NCBI GenBank assembly: GCA_914767715.1
Contig: OU612075.1
Location: 15,562,001 to 15,626,000, forward strand
Source: Membranipora membranacea
Taxonomy: Eukaryota; Bryozoa; Gymnolaemata; Cheilostomatida; Membraniporidae
Length of the DNA stretch: 64,000 nucleotides
Reading direction: 5' to 3'
Both the position numbers and the translations under genes were made by a program. Shown piece after piece: positions 45,948-59,207 of the stretch. The stretch's first letter is position 1. Every line of letters begins with the position of its first letter. The notes under the pieces are model-generated. The model saw nothing but the letters and a program-made list of their open reading frames with translations, searched no databases and was not told where the DNA came from.

Positions 45948-48900
45948 CTACAATACAATGAAAAAGTTATGATAATTATCAACATTACCAGATGGATACA
46001 GCAACATACGTACATACATACGGTTATTACAAGCGAATATATAGAACACGATTCATGGTTGCTATATTTAGAGGCTATTTCAACATTGACAATCAGCATT
46101 GATAGACCTATTTATTGTGTAGCATGGTAAAACACTGCCAAATGCTGAAAAAAATATATGGACATACATGCCACAATTATTTTTCTTTCTTATCACAACT
46201 TCCATATCTCAGTCTTTTGCTTAGCTTTTCACACGACTCGCTCTAATTTTTTTAATCATGTAACACTCACAGGCATGCCAGGTTGTGTCTGCTCTGTTTG
46301 GCACCTGTCGATACAGTAATGGCCCTCAACTAGCTAAGTTTAAGCTAACATAAAATTCCAAAACGGGGAAAACAAACAGCCAATTTGACAGGGCAGGGAG
46401 GGTTGCATTTGGAGTTGCTCTCCTCCACTGGCAATGCGGCGTGACCAGTGGAGGGAGCACCTGGAATGCAGGCAGTTGGACTAAACTTGATCTAATGTTC
46501 CCCTGACACCCTGGAATAAAGTCAGAATCGGCTTGAGGCCAGGATACTTACATTAATAACATGATTAATCGTCATAAAATTAGTTTTGTTTCAATGGTAA
46601 GCAAACATTGTATTAATCTGATGTTTTTCCACCGTAAGTGATCACTAGAGTTTATGTGTGGTACATATTCAGATTCTTCAACACTTGAAGGTGCATGGTA
46701 AATAAGCTTTTGAATAAGAAACATGTTCCCCTTCAGTTCTCAATGGCGCTGATAATGAAATTTAAAGAACTTTTAACATTGTAGCTGGTCATTTGATCAA
46801 GCCACTTTAATACTGTTTTTCCTGTGATAAAGAGATAAAGGTCATCTCTTGGCAAGCAGGTTTGAAAACAGCCGATAAATGACAGCGTACGTAAATCAGT
46901 GTAGTGTTGGCCAACAGTGGCTGTGTTGCACTGTATGTTTCTTATTTTCTGTCAAAAAGTACTCATGTTACAATGCCTCCTATGCTGTCCTTTCCTGAGT
47001 TTTCTTATCAAACCCATAGATACAGTCCTTGATAATTTGTACGGATGAGAAGCTTTAGGGCCATATTTATCATCAAGGTTTCTCATGATTCAAACTGTTA
47101 TCCAACAGCCAAATCAAGTTAATGTCTGATATTTGGAACTAAAAATTCTTAACTCTGCTGTTTGCAACTGTGAAAAAAGATTAGGGCAATTATCCAAGTA
47201 AAATCTTGAAGGTTTAGCCAAATCCACCAAATAGTCATTTCAAACAGTGAATGTACCTTTAGTATAAGCTTCACAGCACGCTATACCTAGTGATATATAT
47301 GTATCCCTCAGGACGCCCAACACAATATCCTTCGGTGATAATGCTCAGTGAATCTACAACTAAAAAAGAAACACATTAGGAACAACATAGACGACGATGA
47401 TATAAATGCAGGAGACGAAAATGCTACATGCAACACCAACAAGGTTTTTTCCATTAATTTAAGCCAATACCTACCTTAGCCTCTGAACAGAGCGGCTTGT
47501 GGCTAGGTTGAAGATAGTTCGGTCAAGTCCTGTCGTACACAACCATCTAACTTCCCTTACTAAGCAACACCTCAGCACACCATACGATGAACTGTTTGTA
47601 ACGACCGACAGGATCCCTGTGACAAAATTAGTACAGTACAGAAATACAAGCTGGATAGCATTCTGTTTGGTGTGATCATCGAGTCCAACAAGCTAACCAA
47701 AAAGCATTCTACACACATTTACACTTAGCCTGTTTTGACAAAGCAGAAGGTCATACACTCATAACTAGTGTAAACTCAACCCACAAATTGTTCAATTTTT
47801 ACTAATTTAAACCATAAGATTAATAGGATTGCCACTATAATGCTACACAAACAAGGGACAGGGTAGCGCTAGACCAAGTTGGGTCCATTTACCTGCATTT
47901 GGAGTGGCTCCCCCATCAACTGATCAATTGAACAACCGCAATGCAGGTAATTTGGATGAAACTTGATCTAGGGAGCTCATACAGATACTTGGTCATAAAT
48001 GGAAAACCATATAACAGGTCTTCTGTGCAACACTTCTAATCTTTGTTTGGAAAGCTAAATTTCCATACCCACCCTTTTGCCGCTCAACTCTATTGGCTAA
48101 TAGCTGGTTATTAAGGATGGAAGTATAACACTGTAATACCAGTTTTATTGTGGTGCCTAGTGTTTGTTGCCGAGGAGAGAACAAGACTGAAGAATTTGTT
48201 TGTTTAGTAATCATCATTTAATTGTTTGACTATAGTGCCCCTACCATTTTATCTGAGTTTCAAGGTAGACAACACCAAGACAGGTTAACCTCGAATGGAG
48301 ACTGGTTTTTTATAGGGAATGTCAATGACGTGTGCTACCTAGTTTTTCTAGTCAATTTTATTTGTCAGATGCTTTACCTTCTAGATAAGTCAATCACATT
48401 GCATATCTAAGCTTGGTATGGTATCAGTGCACCACAGAAAACCACAGGTAGAGAAACCAGAAGCAGATCAACCAGTGCATAACAGGGTAACAAACCACTT
48501 TCATATCACGTAATCAACCGGACCCGGGTATTGTGAATGCGGCTTTCCCAATCCTAATTAAATACACTACAGTGGATACTATGTGGGAGTATTCGGAGCG
48601 CAAGCACTTTCATCTAGCCACTCTCGTGCTCAGGGAAAACTAAGTCAAGTCATATACAATATCCGGATCTAAAGTTTAGCGAGAGTCTTCACTCAAGATT
48701 AATTAATCTCAAACCATAGCAACAGCGTGATACCCAGTCTTATGTCATAATTAAGACGCTAAGCCCAACCCATATTGCAAGATATCAGCAGCGAGTGTTG
48801 TGAAGCAAGCTAACTCAAGAACTGCCAATCTCGATATCCCATCAACTGAATCAGACTACTGACGTAGCAGCTGATCCTTGACACCACTTATACTGGCGGT

Positions 48901-49200
48901 GAACCCATCTTAATCTGGGCATCACATGTGTATGTTGAGGCTGATGTAGATAGCCTTTGCCACATTATTCGCCATGCAACCTTTAATACTCTAACAGACC
49001 GAGATGGTGTGATGATAAGAGACCAATATGTTGTGTTTCTAACAGACCAAGATGTTGTGATATTCAGGTATCGAGATATTTACCGAGATGTTTATTCCTG
49101 CACTATCAATCGGAATTGAACCCATTGAAGGTGCCCATTAACACTGTGTTACAATTTCTAAATTTTTTTATTAACTAGCTCATTTTTAGTCACCTTCATC
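45948..49200. other. Gene C upstream region; no confident gene
   Basis: The C start codon abuts an acceptor (tgtattgtag). A donor (catgcct then gtgagtgtt) at 46,271 could end the 5'UTR exon. Two exon-like minus-strand blocks at about 47,280-47,358 and 47,484-47,622 have acceptor and donor signals but incompatible frames, so they might be non-coding 5' exons. Related palindromic repeats lie at 46,385-46,500 and 47,865-47,965, with a third relative near 54,826-54,960. AATAAA for the kinase gene lies near 49,172-49,167. Confidence 0.45.
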
Positions 49201-49201
49201 G

Positions 49202-49446
49202 TCACTTTCTGATTTCATCAAAAATAGAAATATCAAATTCAGATGTGAAAAAACATGGGTAGAAAAGTATACATCTGTAGCACTCTCTTTGCGGTGAGAT
49301 TTTAGCGATCTGCTCCTTCAGGCTCATCGTCTCTGTGTAGATAATCTCATTAGCGTAGATAACAAAGTCATTATAGATATGTGTATACTTGGCGATGTGA
49401 CAATGAGATGCTGTTACACAGAGCGTGTCACACAGGGTGAGATTTC
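49202..49446 (-). other. Coding-like open frame in the 3' UTR of the kinase gene
   Basis: Immediately after the kinase stop, in another frame, about 80 codons stay open on the minus strand. They include a polar/aromatic segment YTHIYNDFVIYANEIIY, then an ATG (49,327) followed by SLKEQIAKISPQREC, to TGA at 49,204. It looks less random than most frames here, but no donor or acceptor ties it to a gene. It may be 3' UTR or a relic exon. Confidence 0.25.
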
Positions 49447-51480
49447 TTACTCGTAGATCCAGCTCTCACATGGATGGGTCCAGTCTACAAGCTCCTCATC
49501 CTTGAACCACAGAGCGATTTCCTTGGCTCCAGATTCTGGAGCGTCGCTGCCATGGCAAGCGTTCCTGACAAGCAAAAGACACAAAGCTGAATTCAAAATC
49601 ATATGATAATGACAGTAACAGAAAGCTAAGAGAAACAGCACAGTGACGTGCATATGAACATGAGGAATTAGTAATTTTTTAGGTGCAATAAAGTCTTCCA
49701 TGTTTTCAGAGGCCATCATACAACATCACAAACACTGTTCCTAAAAATTCACAGTAATTCCTTCCACCGACAGTTTGGTGAAATTTTACCTGCAGGAGTA
49801 ATAATAATTGTACATACCTGCCGATATCGACACAGTAGTCACCACGGACTGTACCCATAGCTGAGTCTTTTGGGTGAGTCTCACCAAGGATCAGTCTACC
49901 GTATTTAGCAGCATTGGTTCCCTCCCAGGCCTACAAAATATATAAAGTGAGTCACTTTGTGGTTTATAGTGAAAATTAACGAAACCATGTATAGATCATG
50001 TATTCTATACGAAGAAGGTTGCAAGCTAAAATAACTCAATCTATATCTTACATTTGAGTGATTCTGGACGACTATACTGGATACCATAAAACTTTGGTTT
50101 TTCTTAAACTGTGTTGCTCGATCAATGAAATATGCAAATTAACTCTTTACGCAAAAGTCAAATATTATACAAAACAGATTCTTTTAAATCCAACTAATAG
50201 ACATAGATTTATTTCATCCAGTTTTTTCATTTGAATCGGATAAAAATTGACCTGTAGGGTTTCATTTTTGGGTTTCCGAACAATAACACATAGAAGTTGT
50301 GGCAGTAGGCTGTGATCAATGAGGAAGTTCATTGCTGTGATGTCATCTTTAGAGTTACCACAGTATATAGAAGCTAGATACAATGCAATACTCTTGCAAT
50401 TAACTAACAGCATAACCCAACAGTAGCATAGGTAGATGTACTAACCATAGCACAGACTGGTCCGCTGGCCATGTATGTGACAAGTCCATTGAAGAAAGGC
50501 TTAGCACTCAGATCGGCGTAGTGCAGCTTCAGATGCTCTACTGTTGGCTGAAATAGATACAATATTAATAAGAATGAGGGATCACAATTCATATGACAAA
50601 TAAATCAGTTGCTGGCTAGAAGTAGATAATATATAGGTCATGGGATTTTTGAGTTTGTTTGTGCATTTCCTGCCAACAGCAAACTAAGCACCACAATGAT
50701 GAAAGGTACAAACTTGCCCACACTCACTGCTACTGTTGCTGTTGCTCACTGGAATGATTATTGGAGTAAATTGATTGAAGAAATTAGAAAATCAGTTCAA
50801 ATCAGCAGAGCAGGGAGGGTGTCGTCTTGGATTATATTATTATTAATTAGTAGATACTGTCACTGTCAGTGAGAAGCAGATAAGTAGATAATATATAGGT
50901 CATGGGATTTTTGAGTTTGTTTGTGCATTTCCTGCCAACAGCAAACTAAGCACCACAATGATGAAAGGTACAAACTTGCCCACACTCACTGCTACTGTTA
51001 CTCACTGGAAATCAGCAGAGCAGGGAGGGTGCCGTCTTGGATTATATTATTATTAATTAGTAGATACTGTCACTGTCAGTCTCAGTGAGTGACTGTGAGA
51101 AGCAGCATGCATCACTTGCAAGAACATTCAACATATAAATTTTCACTGTACATACACGACAAAGCTTATTTACATAATGATCAGGAAAAATCACAAGTAT
51201 TAAATCTCAATTAGTCTTCACTAAAACCTATCAAACACTATAAACAATGAACTAAACCTTAGGTTTAGTTCATTGCTATAACGGACAGACACAGTGAGTA
51301 CATTAGGTTATTATTATTACTATTATTATTATTACTACAGCAGACACGCACCTTCATAAACTTCATGGCAACGAGCTTCAAGCCTTTGTCCTCAAACTTG
51401 GTGATGATCTTTCCGATCAGACCTCTTGCAACGCCATCTGGCTTAACCATGATGAATGTTCTTTCTCTTTGAGCTGCCAT
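49447..51480 (-). CDS. NME2: Nucleoside diphosphate kinase (NME1/NME2-type)
   Basis: Four exons: 51480-51352, 50547-50446, 49930-49818 and 49564-49447 (TAA). They sum to 462 nt, 153 aa, the usual group I NDPK length. The enzyme transfers the terminal phosphate of ATP to nucleoside diphosphates through a phosphohistidine. Family features visible: [17 protein letters not shown] at the start; [46 protein letters not shown]; the active-site NACHGSD with His at residue 119; and C-terminal ELVDW...WIYE. No N-terminal targeting extension, so probably cytosolic. Symbol is given at family level; the exact vertebrate orthologue (NME1 or NME2) is not meaningful here. Intron 1 contains a 260-bp tandem duplication. 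Confidence 0.96.
50621..51105. repeat. Tandem duplication in kinase intron 1
   Basis: A unit of about 260 bases beginning agtagataatatataggtca is repeated directly at about 50,883. The second copy is nearly identical but lacks about 55 bases around the ctgttgctgttgctcactgg part. High identity suggests a recent event. Confidence 0.85.
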
Positions 51481-52281
51481 GGCTGATGAAAATGAGGAGC
51501 AAATTGCTAAAAATGTGCACACCATTAAGAGAATTTACAATGGAAAGAAAGTTTCTACTGCGCATGTGTCAATATCCGGCTCCGGTGCAGGTGTCTACCA
51601 AATCATATGATTGGACAATAAATAGGTTTTTTCAAAGGATTTCTTCACAATATATATTTTTCTCAAGGGAAGATCACTCTCAATCATGAACATTTAATAT
51701 AAAACATAATTTTTATCTATATTATTGTGGTATTGTGAGTTAGACCAGCGAGTTTGGGAGAATTTGTCTAAAACTCCATGGTTAGACCAACGAGGAAGAG
51801 ATTATTAATAAGACCAGAACATGATCTCACCTTAATGAAAAGTCATAATGTGCTAAACTGCTAATGAGTTTTGTCACATGAATATGGCAAAAAATTATTA
51901 ACACCATAAACATATAAATACTTATACTTGATACTTATTTATATGTTTATGATTAACACTCTTATATAAAATTAAATAATAATAGAAAAAAAATCTATCG
52001 TATTAATTCTTTGAGAATGAAAATTATGCCTAAAAAGTACCAAAAAAAATATCAATATGATTTTTGTCATCGATTGATTGTACTATTGAAGCTATTATCA
52101 AACCTTATAGTTTATTGTGAATTTCCATAGATTTTACCCCATCATGTCACAGTCAACGACTCATTTTTTAGCTTTTTTGCTCCCAAAATTGATTCATGGT
52201 AAATACGTTCAGTCTGATCATCAAATGTGAGACTGCTGTCTCACTACATAACGTCTTGTGTTATCTAGACCCAGTACCCGC

Positions 52282-55200
52282 TTAGATATTTCGCAAATCG
52301 TTAGCTCGCGTAACTATGATGAGTGCAATCAACCTCCATATTGCTTGGGTAAAATTGGGTGATGAAGCCACAGTATCCACCACACCGGCACCTAGAAAAC
52401 ATATTTATACTGTTTAGAAATATCAAGTTTAATCCTATATCAATTTTGGTGAATATTCTGTAAGCTTAACTAAATAGACTCACTCAGGGCAGGAACTCGT
52501 TGTTTGAAACAGAATAAAATGAACTAGGCACTTCTTTGCCAGGCTGTCTTGATTTGCCTCCTACAGTTTTGGAAGAATGATTAAAGATAGGTGGTTCCGG
52601 TATCTCATAATGAACAATTATCATGAATCAAAACAGAAACACAGATCATGCAAACATATATTTATACACACACAACACTAATGAAATTTTTTTCATATCA
52701 GTGTTGGAATGAAGAAAAAAACTGCAGGCCGATTTTGTAAGTTTTGACACTTAGCTCCAACAACATTCAGAACAAATATTACTCAAATCATCCACTTGTG
52801 GTGGAGTAAGGGGAGGACTGCGTCGGTGTCTTATATACTAACCAGCAGGAATTCTAGCGACAACACCATCCAGTAGCGCTGTAGCCTTGTCTTTTTTATT
52901 CCTGTCGCTCTCATCTGCAAGACAACATACAGAGTATGTCTAAAATGTAAAGGCTGGTTTATAGAAACCATTCTCATTTTCAAAAATTACATCAGAAGCT
53001 CTCCTTAACAGGCTGAAGTGGGAGTTAGGTTATATTCAGAGGAAATGTTATTTTATAGGGCTGTATTCGCAATCAATGTCCATGTCCAGCAGTGGAAGGG
53101 ATGGAGAGGGTTGGGGTGTATAAATATCAAAAATGTTTCTAATCGTTCTATCAAATAATCCTTTACATTTTACGTAGTTTTTATTAAAGAAATACGTTAA
53201 TGTTTTTTACTTACCTGATCCAAAAAATAATTTCTTAAGGAATTTCGAGCTTTGCATTTGTGTGAAAGGTTGGTTTATCTCTTGAATGTCTGCTTGCTGT
53301 AATTGAAAATAAAAAAAGTTTTTGAGGAATATTTTGTGTTATGTTTGTCAACCAGCAACCAAATTGCCTGGACTGCCTGTTCTGTTTAGTGTAGGCTACG
53401 TGTGCACATCGCACACTGATGACCTGAGTATTTCTTATGCTTATGTAAACCGTGAACTGTATCTGCTTTCTTCTCAACCATGTACATTGTTTCGCATCGG
53501 ACATCGTGAAATAATGTTTTAGTTCTTGGTGCAGGTCATGCTTAAGTTCATCTTGAGAAAAGCAAAAATTCAAGGTTCAAATTTGAAGCTGACAATAATA
53601 AGCCAACATTGCTGTAAGATTGCTGTATTTTTCACAATTAACCATCAGAAACTGATAACAAGTACTCACAGTTCCTTTAGCTGCATATCGGTTTGTGCTG
53701 GTGGGAGCTAAAACAATAAAGAACAAAACGTAATCCTATGTGTAAATTGAAATGATCCCTGTTCCTGGTTTTTATTTTTCCAAAACATAGTTTGGACATA
53801 ATTTTTCACTCTGTGATGATTGTCACACCGCATGTTTTATTATTTACCATTTTGCTATTAGGAGTTCAACGATTCGCACAGGGGGCTCTAACTTTTGATG
53901 AGCAGTGTGTGGATAACCAATCAGGATGAGAAGGCGTTTAGTGCATATAACTGTTATTCACCTGGAAGAGCAGCTCTTGGTCTCCCTGATACTTGAGGTG
54001 CTCCATGTCCTCTTCCAAAGGCTTTCATCAAATCAAATGGGTCCTGGATATCCTTTGGTAGAGCAACAAAGTTTTTCTGCTTTCTTGGACTGCAAGCAGC
54101 AGTTATTCTAACTTTGAGCTGCTTACTTGCGATAAGGGTTGGTGCAAAGAGTGGGTAAAACACATCTGCTACTTCAGGTAGGCTCATCCAGACATATATC
54201 TTCAACTCTGAGAAAATTTTACTCAAAAACTGCTCTGTGATTTCCCTCTCAGTTGAATCAAGATATTCGGTGCTATCTGGTTTTTTGGCATATGGACCCA
54301 ATCCTGTAAACTTTGCCTGGAAACCCTTTGATAAGACAAATCTGCGTAGGTTCAACACAAAGTCTCCACCTATGACACTTCGTATGAATTTCAACTTTTT
54401 CTCAGAGGACTCAAATTTAAGCATGACAGATATACATTCAATCAAAATGCTTTCAACATTCAATCCAAGTTCTCTCAGATATTCTCCGATGTGGTCTTCC
54501 TGATCTGGGTAAGCTGGTATCTCATGGCCGTCTCTGGCGAGATCATCAATTCGTTGGTCTAAGCAGGTAACTAGACATTCACAAAAGTGATTGAGAGCAT
54601 CACCCATCCTCACATCATGATTTTCACCAGGCTACAATTATAGTATTGATTGTTATGACTAATAAATTTTTATCTGCCTATGTAAAGCACTAATATAAGG
54701 CAACTTCATTAATTTGACTGCTCATACTTACAGTGCACCGTGAAAACAAGTTCTCTCTAACTCCCCAGTAATCTCCCGTGTAGCCGATATGTGTATGCTT
54801 TGATCAGTTGGGTTGGGGGGGGGAGAGTCAATGCCAGGTCTTTATAGCTCAGGTTCACTAAATATGGGGACAACCACAAAGCGGGCAAATTGGATCAAAT
54901 TTGACCTACCATATGACCCGGTATTGGCTCTCTCACTCTACTTAACCAATTAGAGCCAACACATTGATTTATTATCATCAGTGAAGGTTTAACTCAATAG
55001 ATTTTGATCGGTTTTTGAGTATGAAAATTGTTTTACAGTCAGCAACATCGTGATGCTATTTTTTTTAAAAGTTTTTGCTAAATATCAGTATTAAACAGTT
55101 CACGACAAACTGCTGCAATTTTACAATTTTCAAACTCAAATTCCAATTGAAGGTTATTATCATTTATCATTATCATCATTATCAATTTATTTATCATTAT

Positions 55201-56955
55201 CAATAAAAGCCTGGTAGGCCTATATGGACTGCAAGTTGATGAACACCAACGCTACCAGTACTACACAATTCAATGTTGTGACGTTGTCAAAAAATAGTGT
55301 CCGATATAGCTGATTGTGACACATATGTAAGACCATCTAGGTAGGGGTATGATTACATTTACCTGAGTCCCGGAAAGAGCGTTCTTAATAATCTCACTTA
55401 ATAGTGCGACTTTATCGCGGTCGTACATGTTCTCATGCATTACTCTAATTGCAGCCTCTTGCATCTGTTTCACATGATTAGGAGCTCCTGGATCCAAATT
55501 AATCTGCCATGAAAAATAGTCAGAACAATTTAAAAGTGATATCCACAGGTAAATCGTTGTGAGTAAAAATTTCGTTATATTGATGTATAAAAAAAAAGAG
55601 GCACAACAGCTATATTTAGTTTTGCCAACAGGAACTTACTCTAATGACCATGTGGAATGATCAACTAGGTAGTGGCCAGAACATGACTCTCTTAGGAAAC
55701 CCCTGTGGAGGCAGATACTGACATATTCAGCAAGGAAGGTCAGTGCATTCGAGGAGTTCGGGACAAACTCTCTGGTGCATCTAATCAAATTTGAAGAGAT
55801 GAGAGTTGTATTCTCTTGTAGCCTGAGAACATAACTCCTAACATCAGGAATATTTCTATCAGACAGCTGGGACTCCCTGCTGACACCAGGGAGGGTGGGA
55901 TGAACCCCACCCTCACTGGGGTTCATCCCACCCTCCCTCCTGACATGTATGTGTAGCAATCGGCTCTTTGACAAAGCTATGTTTATTACAGGGTACCAAT
56001 GTTTCTGTTTTGATGCATTACTATGCCTTTTCTATGCCATAACATGACCATTGACTAACAACCAAAATTATTTATAATCTTTGCCATGACTAAGAGAGAT
56101 TATGAGCCATTTTTTTTGTTACCCAAACAATAAAGCCGTATATTCATGAAAAAAATGGATCATACTTGATCTATGGTAGCGCTAGCACCCTATCGGTTCT
56201 ACTTACATTTGCGATGCCTCTCTCCGCAGAGAAGGTAGCCTGTACAGAGACAATCTCCACTTGATCCTCATGATCATCATAAGGCTGCTGAACTCTTATC
56301 TATTCAAGACAGATAAAACAAGTAATCGATTCTTCTGGGTGAAACAACTAAGTTCTTGCCATGGCAGGTGTTGTTCACACTCCCCTGCCTTGCTTCTAGC
56401 GAATTTCTAAATGTTTTACCAGTTTTTGCCTGCAACGGTTATTACCCACTGACTGCCTTACATATGATGATGATCTACACCAGGTCAACACGACAGATCA
56501 GAGTATTTGTCAAACTCTACACCATATTTGTCTCGAACATGAGATTACTCTAGAAAAGTTTGTTCCCTCTGTGAATGCATAGGAATACTGTGACTGTAAA
56601 TCAAGGCACAGCGTTTTGATACCGACCTATGGAATACCACTCTGCCAACACAAAGGGAACAAACTTGTTATATGCTTCTTCAAATTTAGATTTGTCTCAT
56701 CCGTGTAATTGGAAAAAGTCTACGGAGGAGAAAAATTCAGAATCCTAAATCCACAGTCTCAAAAGCTTACAATATAACAAACAGTAGACAAAACTCACCC
56801 TACCATACCCACTTGGAAGAGTTTGGTACTTACTTATAACTTAATCTGGTTGTGAGTTATTATCTTTCTGATAAGCTAACCTTAGCTATGGCCACTCATT
56901 TTGTGAAACTCACCAAAATCTCATCCGCAAAAGCTCCAGCCCCTGCCTCAGCCAT
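52282..56955 (-). CDS. Unrecognised 415-residue protein, probably intracellular
   Basis: Eight exons: 56955-56914, 56299-56207, 55503-55363, 54631-53962, 53707-53670, 53296-53215, 52914-52843 and 52391-52282 (TAA). They sum to 1,248 nt with consistent phases. The N-terminus MAEAGAGAFADEIL is not a signal peptide. Residues 93-315 come from one large exon and look like a mostly helical globular domain (CLVTCLDQRIDDLARDG, SEKKLKFIRSV, LRRFVLSKGF, MSLPEVADVFYPLFAP). A low-complexity Gly/Pro/Arg stretch (FGRGHGAPQVSGRPR) follows, then a short C-terminus with LIALIIV that is too brief for a membrane span. I do not recognise the family. AATAAA for its 3' end is at 52,116-52,111. The start is supported by being the only ATG with a clean donor (gtgagt). 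Confidence 0.8.
54826..54960. repeat. Interspersed repeat family member
   Basis: Shares blocks such as aaattggatcaaatttgacct and agccaacacattga with the repeats near 47,865-47,965, 46,385-46,500 and 41,030-41,100. Degenerate and non-coding, in intron 3 of the 415-residue gene. Confidence 0.45.
55889..55937. repeat. Perfect GC-rich hairpin
   Basis: Arms gggagggtgggatgaacccc and its exact complement, 20 bases each, around a 9-base loop, in intron 2 of the 415-residue gene. The arm core agggtggga is shared with the hairpins near 26.9 and 33.0 kb. Confidence 0.85.
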
Positions 56956-57455
56956 GACTGCAGCCGCAAGTCACCAGTAGAAAGTCCTGCAAAAATAACA
57001 AATGGATTTATTGGCATATCTCTTTTACGATACCTAGAACACTTTTACCAACCTGTTGCAGATACATTGCTGGAATATGCTTCATTAGCAAGACATTCAC
57101 CATTCAACGATCAACAAGAATATTAAGCATGATAGGATTTCCATTTACCAGATTCATTGAGGCTCAAGCGCAAAAGAAAGTGAGACGATCTGATCTAATG
57201 TGTCAATGATTGAGCTAGGCCACAGTCCTGATATGGTACTTAAAACAACGTCTGTAAGACATTGTGCACATGATAAAAGATGGTTATATGATAACATTCA
57301 AGTAGTTCAGTCAACAGTACTGATATAGACAGTCCTGTCCAGTTTCTTTCATCATTGGAACTCTTGATTGAACTGTGACGAATTACCATTTGATAAGCAA
57401 CAGAAGACGTTTTGACAAGTCCCCACCAACTAATTCTTCAGACGTAAACAACCGT

Positions 57456-58127
57456 ATGATAAACGATCACCCATCAAAAGTTGGCTACTTAGTTGCTGTT
57501 TTTAATAGCATCGGAACCAATGAAAATTATGTGGTAATGTACCTTGTATGTCTTTATGTGGTGGTGTTAACTACTACCTATAAAAATGCGACTACAAAGC
57601 TTACGCAGCAAAATTGTAAACAGTTTCGTTTTTTGGGTTCCTCAAGCTATTCTCAGTTCACAGGTTAATTTGACAATGCTGCATTAAGATATTAGTCGTA
57701 TGAAATTTAACTAATGTAATCTCATTGCCTATTGGCTGCTTTATCAAAATTATTTGATTGATTTCTTATCATGCTACTATTGTGGGTTCGCGGTGATTGA
57801 TATCTTATCAATGGTTTTATTATACAGATGCCTGATGGCATGATAATGAAAGAGGGGTCCAACTGTCTGCAGGTTCTTCGTAATGGTGAAGCGTGTTGTG
57901 GAAAGAGAGTTAAATTCCGTGTGCTTTACCTGAACAGAAGATACAGATTGAGAGATAGAGAAAGAATAATGCTGATGAAAAAATTTATTTGTTTTGACAA
58001 AAGAGTACTTGGATGGACACAGCTACCGTATTTATATCATTACAACTTTAAAGGCAATTTTATAGGAGAGGGTTTTTATAACGCCAAAGGACAAACATCA
58101 GAACGTGATGAAGTTGTCAAAAGATAG
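57456..58127 (+). CDS. Possible small two-exon gene, unrecognised
   Basis: Exon 57,456-57,533 (the frame is open upstream to 57,372, so the true start may be earlier) ends at a phase-0 donor (gtaatg). Exon 57,828-58,127 follows a good acceptor (ttattatacag) in phase 0 and ends in TAG. Together they give about 125 aa: a hydrophobic GYLVAVFNSIG piece, a Cys-containing NGEACCGKRVKF, then a strongly basic LNRRYRLRDRERIML and an aromatic PYLYHYNFKG. Not recognised. It is divergent from the 415-residue gene across about 500 bp. The splice agreement supports it; lack of a clear start and family tempers this. Confidence 0.4.
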
Positions 58128-59207
58128 GAGGATGTGAGTTAAGCAAGATTTTTGATTTGTTTTCAAATTGTTTTAACCCGATTCATCATCAAAGCTCTCA
58201 TGGGAAACTGTGCCACCTTACTTACCATGCTACGTTCTCTACACAGCTGAGTGGTGCTACTCTGCCTGCAGGATAGCCTTGTGACATAGTCTATCTCTGC
58301 AGCACAGCAATGGTGGCGCTGCCTTCCATCAAGGGAGGCAACTGCGAGAGTTCAAGGTTATTAGATGGCAATGCCAGTGTTCCATTTAGGCCAAAATATG
58401 TCCAAATTACCGATTTCCATTGTTTCCATCAGTTTAGGTGAATTAATTCAAGCCCTATGCTGCAGAGACGAACGTATGCCTCAACAGTTCGCACATGCGC
58501 AGACTGGAGTGGTGCTGTGAAGGGCAAAATAAAAACTTGTACAGCTAAAAGAAATATGGCAGTAAATCGCAGGCTACATGAGCATTTTGGGGGCCTGTGA
58601 AACACGGCGGAAGACCTCAGCAGGGTGACGCCATCTATACAGCCTTCCGATAAAATTGATGGTAATGTGGTGTGACATGAAACATTGTGACGAAGTTTAA
58701 TCTATAACATTACCACCCACAACCAAGAAAAGAAAGAACATACATATGAGTATATGTTATTAAACCATTCTATAAACTGTTTCAGTAAAATTAATGATAT
58801 CTTAGATTAAACACTTTATTTTAAAGTTGTCTTCTCATATATAAGATCTCATAATAACAATATAAAAGGTTAAAGGTCAGCTCATGTACACATGGGTTAG
58901 AGCTATACAGTGATGTGTGTATGATACAGACCACCCAATGTACAGGAGGATAGAGTGTTGAGAGGTGCAGGCAAGCAGACAGAATACAATCAGGAGATAG
59001 AGAAGCCATCACAGTATTCATCAACTGAGCATCAAGAATTATTATCTAAGACAGAGCATCTTTTTTATCCTTCAAGTATATCTGAGATCTATAGCTCAGC
59101 TGATCATTAGGGATATTGTATTTTTGTATAAGGATCTTGTGCTGACTCTTGATATGCAGCTACACGGTGTCTGATTTACTAACTGGATATATAAAAAATC
59201 TTCTACA
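58128..59207. other. Intergenic DNA with interspersed repeat copy 2
   Basis: 58,256-58,506 is the partner of the repeat at 14,560-14,815, same orientation. The remainder shows no gene. A TATATAAA string at 59,188-59,195 lies only 13 bases before the FREM-like ATG, too close to be a convincing TATA box unless the 5' UTR is extremely short. Confidence 0.6.

Noticed and set aside
47280-47622. Two exon-like minus-strand blocks with acceptor and donor signals
   Set aside because: Their open frames are not phase-compatible with each other and no start codon or neighbour exon fits. At best they are non-coding 5' exons of gene C.
59188-59195. TATATAAA as a TATA box for the FREM-like gene
   Set aside because: Only 13 bases before the ATG; AT-rich chance match is more likely.
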